Origin: Paragorgia papillata
Taxonomy: Eukaryota; Cnidaria; Anthozoa; Scleralcyonacea; Coralliidae
Assembly: GCA_035771165.1 (NCBI GenBank)
Contig: JAWNZC010000238.1
Coordinates: 1,105,001 to 1,169,000, forward strand
Reading direction: 5' to 3'
DNA length: 64,000 bases
Part shown: positions 44,672 through 57,300 of the stretch, piece by piece
Layout: each line of letters starts with the position of its first letter
How positions within the stretch are numbered: the stretch's first letter is position 1
Program-made: the position numbers and the translations under genes
The notes under the pieces: generated by a model
What the model saw: the letters and a program-made list of their open reading frames with translations, nothing else
Databases searched by the model: none
What the model was told of the DNA's origin: nothing

Positions 44672-45730
44672 CCAGGGCGTTCGCCAGAAGATGCGGCGAC
44701 GCGAGAGATCACGTGACGAAATATTTAACAATTATTCACCGAAGTGGAGGTGAATAGTATACACTTGTTGACTGGCGCCGAGGGAAACATCGAGTTTTAC
44801 GGACCCGAAGGCTTCAATGTCACCCGTTGACATTGAAGCCTGAGGGACCGTAAAACACGATGTTTCTCGAGGCAAAAGTCAGCAAGCGTTTTGTTATATA
44901 CCAAAGACTTTTAAAATACAAAATACAAAACTGCCTTGAAACTTGCAAACGGCGAAAAGACTTTGACTTTGTCTTCGTAATAATTTCAATTCAAGTCATT
45001 CAACTAAACAAATACACCAGACTCGACACTAAGAACAGCTTTAAATTTCTCCAAGTGTTTTTCAGCCCTTCTTTGAAGATATGTATAGAAATTCTTTCTT
45101 TCGGAAAATGGACTATTTCGAACCAGACAAGCTCGAAACAAGCTCTTGTTTTCAAAATACCCGAAGAGTCCAAAGTTCTTGATCTGATGCAATAATCGTG
45201 TATTCACGTGAACAACGCATGATTAAAGCGACGTCAGAGGGAAACATTGCACTGTTTCCATCTTCATTGTTGACGTCAGAGGGAAACAGTGCAATGTTTC
45301 CCTCGGCAGAAAGAAACATTGAGTTTGTTGAACACGTGACCATGATTTGACCAATAGGATTTCATTATTGGCAAACGAAAGTCTTTGGTATATATAACAA
45401 TGCTGGATATTCACCGAGGCGTGAAGCGGCGATGTGAATATCTACACTATTCACCGACACTGAGGTGAATAATTGTTTTAGCATACACCTTATAAATGAA
45501 ATAACAAGTTTAACATTCTTAATTTTCAGTATTTTTATATACAAGACAAGTTTTTACAACTTTTGAATATATTAATGGCTAGAAAATTGTAAAGAAACAT
45601 ACCTGTGGACTTTTCTCGTTATTCTACTATACATCAGCCTTGTTTATCAACAAAATCTCCTGCTCCGCCAAAGTCCATTTTTTGCCAGGACGTTCTCTCA
45701 CCTCACCGCATCGTCACACGAACGCCCTGA
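44672..45730. mobile_element. Nested MITE pair in the TMEM67-C2orf81 intergenic region
   Basis: Outer ends CAGGGCGTTCG (44673) and CGAACGCCCTG (45719-45729). Inner 44729-45475 has CAATTATTCACC / GGTGAATAATTG and, inside, palindromes around GAGGGAAACATTGCACTG and GGCTTCAATGTCAACGGGTG-like sequence. Confidence 0.75.
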
Positions 45731-46158
45731 AAATACTATTGTTGGTTCGACAATGATGTTCAGTCGACAATACCGCGAGAAAAAAAAATTTTGAAAGATT
45801 TTTGCGTTTGTATACCCTTAAAAATAGATTTGTTTGGATGTTTTATACCAAATACAGAAAACTACGATGAACATATCACACATTCATTTTTACACTTTTT
45901 GAAAAACCTAGAGCTTAACATATCAGACGTGATATTTACAATATAATGAAACATTAATCTGGTATCTCTGGGCCACAGGGACAACACAACACATGCAGCA
46001 TTTAACGACGAGAAATCCCTGTTATATAATACAACTGACTTGTACAAGAACTGTCACAAACACGGTCCCCTAGCTCTTGGCTTAACAGTTGCCATAAAAT
46101 ATACTCTGACTTGCACAAGCTGCTGAAGTTAAAGTACCTAAGCTTGGGTATACGTGAC

Positions 46159-49100
46159 TCAGCTGCGATGATAAGAGGCTATCGGGGGAATGGGTTCGGG
46201 TAAACGTATAGGTCTTATAACGGGTGATGTTGTACCAATGACGTCAGATACTGAAATTGATTGTTTTTTAGAGAGTGAGCCAACTGGCTGGAGATTAAGG
46301 ATATCTTGTTTAGTTATCTGATGAAGAGCTGCACCTAGATGCTAGATGAAATAGAAAACGACACTCTTAGTAAACTATGATAGCCGACAATGATTCTCAA
46401 AACCGAAACGCGTAAAAATCTCACAGCTTGGTAACATGTTGACAAGTTGTTAACAAATTGTAATTTTCTCAAGCCGATACAAGCTCGTTGTTGTCAACCT
46501 TGTATAGCAACCAATCTCGTGGTCAGAGCCTTTGCCGTGCACAAACGAAAGCTCTGGGATAATCCATCACCGGAAACAGAAAAACATGTTGCCAGTTGAC
46601 AAGAAGCCGCCTTCAGCTAGCCAATTGTGTAGCAACCATGTTACTGAAGTAATTATTGGAGCAACTTGTCACAAGTCCGTTGGAGTCCATCAACCTTGTT
46701 ACAAGTTGTCAACAACCTGCTACAGACTTGTTAACAAACTGGGAACAACCAGCAACTTGGTTTTTAATGAGCACCGCTGCCAAACGTTTTGCGCCTGCGC
46801 GAGCTCCCGAACAACAAAGAGCGGGAAACTATTGTTGTAATGTAACTCGACGAGACTCACACATGTTCCTCGCAAATTTTAAGAAAACTATGAAATGAAA
46901 ATTAAGTTTGCTCTATCTACAAGATATCCAAAAAATAATAAAGAATTACTTTAACAGTTTTTCCATATTTCACTTCGTTCTCAAGTTATTTAGATATGTT
47001 TGATATATAAATGAGGTGAACTGTGACGTAAAGTTATGTACAGATACATGTGAGTTATATAGAAAATCGTGTATATCTTCGACGTTATCGAACAAAATTT
47101 GGTCTTGTGATGTTGTGTGTTGAGGTCCATATAGTTGCAAAGTTTTAAATAATATTGTTTAATAATTCCAACGATATACATGATTTTCCAATAACTCACA
47201 ATAATCTGCCCATAACTTTACGTCATAGCTTATCTCATTTACATATCAGACAATTCTAAATAACTTGTGAACGAAGTGAAATATGGAAAAACTGTAAAAG
47301 TCATTCTTTATCACTTTCAGGAGATCTTGAAGATGTAAGAAACTTAATTTTCATTTCATCTTTAAATATTCTGAGATGGTATATGGTGGTATTGCAAATA
47401 ATGTACTCGTCGTTTTAAGTAGGGTGTGTGTAAAACGTGCATGGTACAGACTTCCAAGCACTTTTTTTCGGGTTTTTTCCCATAAATTCAGGGATTTTCA
47501 AAAACTTGATATATATTTTTAACACTTTAACACTTTCAAGAAAATTCAGGGTCGGTACGAATCTTGTTTATAAACTACAGAGAAAAAAGGAGACTTACCA
47601 TTTCTGGACCTTTCCGTACAACTTGACCTTCCCTAATCACAACACCTGCTGAGATAGTCATGGAGTCAACCTAAATAAAGTCAGAGAAGACATGATTAAT
47701 GACTTACAAACTTTGTCACAAGTGGCAAGAAAGTCGCACAGAGCTTGTCGCCCTATTACGGGAGGCCAAGAGAACATAAAGGCAAGAGAAGGAATGTGTA
47801 GTAATGGTCTAGCTGTTCTATCCTAATTGTTGCTCCTTAAAGGTGGCTCCTTACGGTAATTTTAAGAAGGGACTGGTAACGAGTATGGCGTCGGTACATG
47901 CGTGAATAGCAATCTTCTCGAGTTGATATTCTGTCACGTCAGCAGCCGTCCGAGCGTTACAAATGCTCAAATACTACGGTTCCGGTTTGAGCGTGGACAC
48001 GCGTAATTTGACGACACACGTTTCACACGGGAAACTAACATAATACGCTAATATAAAATATAATCACTTGAAAATCTACATGTTTGGTGTTGTGGGCAAT
48101 GCTTCCTTTTTGATAATAGAAAAGATATCTAACCCTCTCTGATAGCTCATTATGCACGTACGACGTCAAAATGTTTAATTTGCATATTAAACAAACTGAA
48201 ATATTTCAAGAACGAAGCAAGGAAACGAAAAACTGCTGAAGATGTTACTTTGTCATTTTAAGTGTTCTTTCAACTAAGACAAACTTAATTTTCGCTTCAT
48301 AGACACTTTAAATATTTTGTACGTACCAATGGAGGAGGCAGTGGTTGAACTGATTCGTCTTCTTCTTTGTTTATTATTTCCAGTGAGTAGTTGGATTTAA
48401 AAGAAGAACTGTTGAAGGGTTGTTTACTGCGGCGGGTTGTTATGTTTACAGTGGATGATCCTTGGGTGTCTCTCAACTGATTCAATACACTTTCCTTCGC
48501 TGTCAACTTCCTGGGTAGTAGATTTGATAACGTCGATAAATGATCGTCTTGGGCGTCGATAATGTTGTATCTTGTTCGGACTCTGAAAAGCATAAAAAGA
48601 AGGGGGGGAAAGTAGAATGAGGGAGAAATTATCATCATCACCATCGCATGCACTATCATCACCATTACCATCACCATCACCACCACCATCATCATCATCA
48701 TCATCATCATCACCATTACCATTACCACAACCACCTCCATCGTCGTCGCCACCACCACCACTACCATCATCATCATCATCATCATTGTCATTTCAGTCAG
48801 TTACCTGTGTGTAGGCAGCTTGTCAGTACTTAGTCTCATCATGGCGATTATGTTACCCTGCTCATCAAATGTTACTTCTTGGTCTGCAGGAGCTCGCCCA
48901 GTTTCAATCTAAAATAGTAAGAAGAAGAATAATGAAATAATGATGATGATGATAATAATGAAATAATGATGATGATAATAATAATGAAATAATGATGATG
49001 GTGGTGGCAATAATGATAATGATGATAATAATGATGATGATAAATATGATAATAATCGTGATAATAATGCCAATGATAATAATAATAATAATAATAATAA

Positions 49101-52100
49101 CAATAATAATAATAATAATAATAATAATGATGATGGTGATGATTATGATGATGATGATAATTATAATGATGATAATAATACTGATAATGATGATAGTGAC
49201 AATGAATTGATGATGATGGTGGTGATGATGATGATGAAAATAAAGATAAAAATCATGATAATGATACTAATGGCATTATGGTAAAAAAAAGTATAAAAAA
49301 AAAAGGGGAAAAAAAAAAAAAAGTAAAAAAAAGTATGGGATGCTGGCTTGTAAATATAGTGAGTACCTTTCGGACTGGGTAAGACGTCGTTATTTTACTT
49401 CGACTACTGTCTCCTGCCTGGCTTTTCTCATTTTCACATTGTTTATTATCTTCCTGGAAACGTTCTTTGTTGCTGCAATGTTTTCTTCTCTTGCCTTTCC
49501 TTTTTACTCCAGGTTTTCTCCTTGCACTTGGCGATGAACCCTGAATAAACAATACCAACAATTATTAGAATGCATTGGCCTTCAGAAGCTTGCAGGTTCC
49601 ATCCCTGTCTAAAGCTCAGAAATATTTTCTGAGTATTTGAGCTTGATATATCATATCATATATCACATCACATCATATCATATCACATAATATCATATCA
49701 CATCATATATCATATCACATCATATCATATCATATCATATATCATATCACATCATATCATATATCATATCACATCATATATCATATCACATCATATATCA
49801 TATCACATCATATCATATATCATATCACATCATATATCATATCACATCATATATCATATCACATCATATCATATCACATCATATATCATATCACATCATA
49901 TCATATATCATATCACATCATATATCATATCATATCACATCATATCATATATCATATCACATCATATATGGCATATCATATCACATCATATATCATATCA
50001 CATCATATCATATCACATCATATATCATATCACATCATATATCATATATCATATCACATCATATATCATATCACATCATATATCATATCACATCATATCA
50101 TATATCATATCACATCATATATCATATCATATCACATCATATCATATCAAATCACATCATATCATATATCATATCACATCATATCACATCATATCATATA
50201 TCATATCACATCACATCATATATCATATCACATCACATCATATCATATCACATCATATCATATATCATATCACATCATATCATACCACATCACATCATAT
50301 CATATCACATCATATATCATATCATATCTATCACATCATATCATACATCATATCACATGATATCATATCATATCATATATCATATCATATCTATCACATC
50401 ACATCACATCACATCACATCACATCACATCATATCATATCATATCATATCATATCATATGTTATCATATCATATCATATATCATATCTTATCACATCATA
50501 TATCACATCACATCACATCACATCACATCACATCACATCACATCACATCACATCACATCATATCATATCATATCATATCATATCATATCATATCATATCA
50601 TATCATATCATATCACATCACATCACATCATATCAACTACATCTCATATGCAAACGATGCCGCTTAAGACCACACACATACAACTATCAGTGAATATGCA
50701 ACCTTAGCTCTCCATTTGAGCCTCAGTAGCTTAATGGTCAGAGCGTTTAACCAGTCATTATAGGGTTGTAGGTTCGATCCCTGTCTGGGGCTCGGTTATA
50801 TTTTCTGAGTATTTGAGCTTGTCAAACGTCTACCAGACGTCTGAAACATTACACCAAGCATGCAAACGCACCATATGCACCACATGTGCTCGTACAACTC
50901 AATATTTCACTACAGATATATTTCATGACATATATAAACGCTACCACCATAGTCAATCGAGATACGGTCTGGAAACTCAGCTAAAGTCTTTGGTCTATCT
51001 TTTTGTTCGCCTTTATGCATTTTTGTGCACGGTGCACGGTCACTGAACACATTGTATTTTAGTATATTGAATGAATAGTCCAATAGCAACGTTTCAGTTC
51101 AATTACTCAAACGTGCTATTTAAATATTAATAAACCTAAAACAAAGGATGTGCACGGTGTAAGGTACGGTTCAACATAAAATCACAGCTCATTATAGGCG
51201 CTTTGAAGTTTGCCGAGTTTCCAGACCATATCTCGATTGACTATGCTACCACTTAGGAAACTGACTTATCTGACTATGAATTTGCAAAGTGACAAGGTGG
51301 TAAACTCCCGAAAATAGTTTTCATTTGATAACGAAATACTGACGTTTCGAGCGGAGTCTTTCATCTGAGTAAAATGTGCACGTCAGTATTTCGTTATCAA
51401 AACTATTCTCGGCAGTTTACCACATTTTCACTTTGCTCTATCTAAAACACTGCCTACGCAGCGCTCTATTATTTTACACTTATAAATTTGCAACTTTAGC
51501 TCTCCATCCCAGTCTCAGTAGCTCAATGATTAGAGCGTCTAACCGGTCATTTAAAAAGCTGTACGTTCGATACCCGTGTCGACGGTACCGAAAAACCACA
51601 ATGTTTTGCGACCTCAAATCAGCTCAAATAACAACTAAACCGGAGTTAATAGAAAATAAACATGGTTTGGAAACCCGGCAAACTTCAAAGCTGTTAAGAA
51701 TCAAGCTACGATTCATGTTGAAAGGTACATGAAGGTGCACAAATCCTTTGTTTTAGGTTTATTAATATTTAAACAGTACGATTGAGTGATTGAACCCAAA
51801 CGTTGCTATTGGATGATTGCTTCATTATACAGAAAATACAATATGTTCAGTAATCGTGTTCAGTAAGTGTACAAATTTCCATAAACCTGAACAAAAACAT
51901 AAAACAATGACTTTTGCTGAGCTCCAAAAACATGTTTAGTTTCTATTAACAATGACTAAACATTGTTTATCATGCTAACATGGATTTAGCCTGTGTTCCA
52001 GTCCACTACGCTACGCGGTCTACCGCGTAGCGTAGTGGACTGGAACACAGGCTAACATGGATTATGTAAGCAAGAGCTTTATTCCTACCAAAGTTGATCG

Positions 52101-54192
52101 TTTTAAAACAATATCTTCCAATAATTCTGCAAGAAACAATATTTACTGCACGCAAAGGATTGGGGTTAAATATACAAGTCGCCATCGTTTTCGGTATGGT
52201 CAATTGCTAAACGTCTATTATATTACACTAAGCTCGTTTATCTGACTATATTTATCTAAGAGCTTAACCAACTCTAAAAAGTTTCCATATCTCATACCCT
52301 GGAAGTAGGAGGAGGAGACGGGAGTATTTCAGTGGAGCGAGATTCTTCTGCTTCCTGGGAAAATTGGACTTCAAGAGACTCAGTCTCTACACCTCCGTTC
52401 TGTTCTTGATCCTCTTCGTCAACATCGTCCACCTCGTTCATTTCATCTTTCCTAATTATGGACAAAAATAGACGGACATTGATTGCATGGTTCTGCAGGC
52501 GCGTCTTTGACGTGTGGCATACACACGTAAAAACGCGCAAGCTGTTACATACCTGCAAACAAGTTGTTATATACAAGGCTGTTCAACAGGCTGTCACCGT
52601 CATGTGTTCGCACTGGCTGTCCCAGTCTGTTAACATGTCTGTAACAGGTTGTTGACAACTTGTAACAAGGCTGATGACTCCAACCGACTGATGACAAGTT
52701 GTTCCAACAACCTGCTACCGCTCTGCACTTAACAAGTTGTTAACAGGTTGACGCTAACAAGGTTGTAGCAGCTTCTTGAATGAACAGCATTGTTACAACC
52801 TGTTAACAGCCTTGCTACCGACCTGTTGCGAACACATCCTGTTGACAAGCTGTGAGATTTTTACGTGTGTATGTGGCGGCTTGACTGACACAAGTGACTT
52901 TACTCAAGGAAGAAATACACAAATTCTTAAAATTGCCTAAAATTTTCAAAATAGCCATCAAATTGTTGGGAGAGGGTATTTTTCTCAATAAAACCAGCTT
53001 CTGCCCCAGAACCACAAGGCAGCGGAAGAAGAGTTGATATGATAAGTTGTACGTATAGTCGTATACATGTAGTGCATGTGGTACGTTTGTGAGCTTGGTG
53101 TAATGTAACAGACGTTCGGTGGTCGTTCGTCAAGCTCAATCACTCAGAAAAGATTTCTGAGACCCCAGACAGGGTTCGAACCTGCGACCTTCTAAGGGCC
53201 TGTTTGTATGGAGCAGAGTTACCCAGCTAGCCGAGTTACTCGGCAAACCGAGTTACCCGCCATGTATAGAAACTCAATGCTATCCCGGCAGAGTGTTTAT
53301 ATGAGACAGGCGAGTAACTCGGCTGGCCAAGATCCCGGCAAAATAGCCGAGATCTCGGCATGCCGGGATGAAGACATTCCCATATAAACACTCTCTTGCC
53401 GGGTAACTCGGAATTTGCCGGATTTGACAGATTTATTCGACAGATTGACAGATTTATTCAATAGATCGTCCACTACTCCACATCATTATAATTGACGAAA
53501 TTCGGATATTCGGAGGGGAGCACGGATGGCGTGTGCTGTTAGGGCGCTGCCTCTCACCAATAGTTAAGCCCGGTTGGTCGGGGTTAGTACTTGGATGGGT
53601 GACCGTCTGGGAACAACCCCGTTCTCGAGCTTGAGACTCATGTGAGTAGAGTTTAGTTGGTCTCTCCTGTGCGCCGAGAGTTTTTCGCCGGGTTCTGCGG
53701 TTTTCCTCCCTCCGTAAAATCAACACCTAGCTGGGATCCGTCGTCTGAACTGTGTCGTATGGCGGCTGCTTAAAGCGCCTTTGAAATGCCTCGACACGGC
53801 CATTAGGAGTAATTTGATTATAAAGATACACGTTTGATGTATTCTAATTAAAGACCTTTATTATATAAAATAGAGTGTTTTATTGATTTTTCCGCCACTA
53901 ATAAAAGTGATAATCTCACATGTGCGATTATTTATGATAATCGCACATGTGATGATTATCGCTGAATCAGCATTATAGTTTAATGCAATTTTTGCAAGGC
54001 AATAGGACAATTGTTTTATATAATAAACAGAACAATACATGGATGCTTGGAAATATGAAATTTATTTCTCGTGTTGACCAGGATATCTCACGGGTGAGCG
54101 AAGCGAACGAGTGACATATCCTGGTCAACACTCGAAATAAATTTCATATTTCCGCACATCCATGTATTATTCTCTATTTATTCTTATTATTC

Positions 54193-54230
<38 letters not shown>

Positions 54231-54233
54231 AAA

Positions 54234-54305
<72 letters not shown>

Positions 54306-57300
54306 TGCCATTTCCGAAAACGAAATACATGAAAAAAAGTCTGAGTTATAGTGGAGCTAAATTATGGAATAGTCTTTCCAATGAATTGAGAAACGCGCGG
54401 AGACATTAAATAATTTCAATGTTCTCCTTACTGAAACTACAGCCTTTAACTAGCCTGTGACTAATCAACTATACTAATATTTATTATATAAAATAGAGTG
54501 TTTTATTGATTTTTCCGCCACTAATAAAAGTGATAATCTCACATGTGCGATTATTTATGATAATCGCACATGTGACGAGCATTTAATGCAATTTTTGCAA
54601 GGCAATAGGACAATTTTTTTTATATAATAAACTTCGCTCACTCGTGAGATATCCTGGTCAACACTCGAAATAAATGTCATATTTCCGCACATCCATGTAT
54701 TATACTCTATTTATTTCTTTTATCAGTTTATGTACATTTGTAAATAATTTTCTCTTTGTAAATATTTGTATTTTATAATCGTTTTGTATCAATAGTTAGT
54801 TTTTCACACCCCCCTTGGAAATCAACATTATTTTGTTGAAAGGGTTAGCGTGATTAAATAAAGTTTACCTACCTACTAAACTATATATATCAAGCCCGGT
54901 CGAATATACCGGAAAACGGTATATTGAAACGGGCTATATATGAAGCCGGTCGAATTCTTTGATATACTGTGACAATTTCTTGTATCTCTAGTCCTCAAGT
55001 CAAACTTCCTAGGTACTGATGTCAACACGGCATTTTTTCGCGTCTGTAATAAATTCGTCTATTCTGTCTTCATGGACAAACCTTGTCAGCAACATTACTG
55101 ATCAACTACTCATGAATTCACCAATACCGTTGGAAAACACTTCAACCCAACTCGATCAAAGGCATGCAAAGCTGTTGAAAAGAAAGAACTCGAAAAAATC
55201 GAGCACGCAACATGCCTTACAGTTTCGCAGGGCATGACGGGATGATGCAATAATGCAATTTTGTGGAACACCCCCCCCCAAAAAAAAAACCCCACCCCAA
55301 CCTAGCACAGGTAGCCCGAGTAATTAGACGTTAAACTTTTAAAAGTTAAGTTCGGCAAAAAATTGCATTAATTAGTAACAAAAAGAAAACAAACTAAAAT
55401 GTTTTTGTTTATCTAAAATAAACTCATTTCCAGCTTAATTATAACCAAACAGGATGTTCTTTCCCACGCGACATTGCAATATTGACAACAAGATTGCAAT
55501 GTTGACTTGCAAACGGCGGTGTCTTGGCAAAATGCTAAAAATGCGCATTTTAAATACAAACGAAGTTCACTTAAAGTTAATTGCTCTGACTTTCAACGGA
55601 GTTTCAATAGAACTTCATACTATGCGAAGTTCGATACTTAAAGGTGCTGTTACATGAAGTACTTAGCTCAATGTAAACCGTTAGGAACAACATGGCAGAA
55701 AACCAAGTGATTCGGCGGGGATATCTCTTCGGATTTCTTCTATTTCTTCTGAAAATGTTTTGTTTTGGGTACAAGTAATGAAGAGGAAGCAAGAAAAGCT
55801 TATAATCTTGAATAAGGTATCAGTATATTTTTTTCGAAATGGAGATGTAAACATTAGTTTCGTACATGCGCAGAACGGACTGAACAGCACCTTTAAAATG
55901 TGAAATTTTAGCAACTTGCTAAGAAATCGCTGTGTACCGTTTGTAAGGCAACATTTCCAATGTTGTTGTCAATACTGCAAGGTCGCGCGGGAAAGAACAT
56001 CCGGTTTGACTGTAAATTAAATTTTGTGTTAATTTTCCCCTTTTCTTTTTCTATTTATTTTGTTTTTAAGCTTACTACGGTTCCGGTTTGAGCGTGGACA
56101 CGCGTAATTTGACGACACACGTTTCACGCGGGAAACTAACATGTTGCTAAGCGGAAACTGTAACGTTACTAAGGCCAAACGGCATTGTTTCTTCGTGCAA
56201 ACGTCGCGTTGTGGGGTTTGTCAGCGTAATGGCCGATCGGAAAAGCACTGTGGAGTTCTTAGTTTCACTTGACGAAGATTTAATTGTGTATAAGGATGAG
56301 TTATAAACATGCCCACATTTGCTTTGAAAATTTTGTGCTCGTTTCAAATTGAAACAATACCGTTTGGCCTTAGTAACGTTACAGTTTCCGCTTAGCAACA
56401 TGTTAGTTTCCCGCGTGAAACGTGTGTCGTCAAATTACGCGTGTCCACGCTCAAACCGGAACCGTAGTATCTTTTCAATCCGCGAGCGGACTGGTTGCAA
56501 CATTGAACTCTAAGTAAACTGGAACGCTAACTCCATAAGTCAGGCCCTATGAATGGATGAAGCCAAAAATCTTTGAATGTTAGTTTTTCTGAGTTTTGAA
56601 CTGAAATACTTAACGCTGAACGTTGGGCTGTATATGAAACTGAAGCTATTGAAAAATGCTATTTGGTATAGAAACTTCAAGACTTTAGCTAAAGCCCTTT
56701 TAGCTAAAGTCTTGAAGTTTCTATACCAAATAGCATTTTTCAATAGCTTCAGTTTCATATATAGCCCAACGTTCAGCGTTAAGTATTTCAGCTCAAAACT
56801 CAGAAAAACTACAACAAGTTTCTTAGTGTTATTTCCCAGCGAAATATGGTCGAACATTTACTACATTTTAAAAAGTTTAAAATAACGAGGAAACTTATAC
56901 TATACATCAAATTGAAGGCAATGCTATTTCTAAAAACATACGTACACAATGTACTTCAACCATTCGTTGTTTTGGAGTAATTTGTTATCGTCCCAAACAA
57001 AATATATGGCAGGATGAAAATTAAGTAACTTGAAGCACGGGAGCTACCTGCAAAGGGACTGGCACTGGCTTCAAAATCCCCCCCCCCCCTGAGTTAGCGT
57101 TCCAATCTTCTTATAGTTCAATGGGTTGCAAGGTCCGGATAGGAGAGAGATTACCAGACCGCTTGTTAGCCAATCAAAGCGCGCGATTCAGTTGGATACC
57201 GGACCGGGGAAAAACCCAATAATATCTTACATGACAAACCTGGAAGTTTGATGGTGTAAATCCATCTCTGACAAACTGTCTCTGTGATTTCCTGGATCAG

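Noticed and set aside
53515..53625. A 5S rRNA gene
   Set aside because: Only the internal-promoter half matches 5S; the 5' third and 3' end do not, and the same chimeric body occurs at 26322-26628.
56147..56401. Small minus-strand coding gene starting MLLSGNCNVTKAKRY
   Set aside because: Entirely inside a MITE with 115-bp inverted ends; no splice support.
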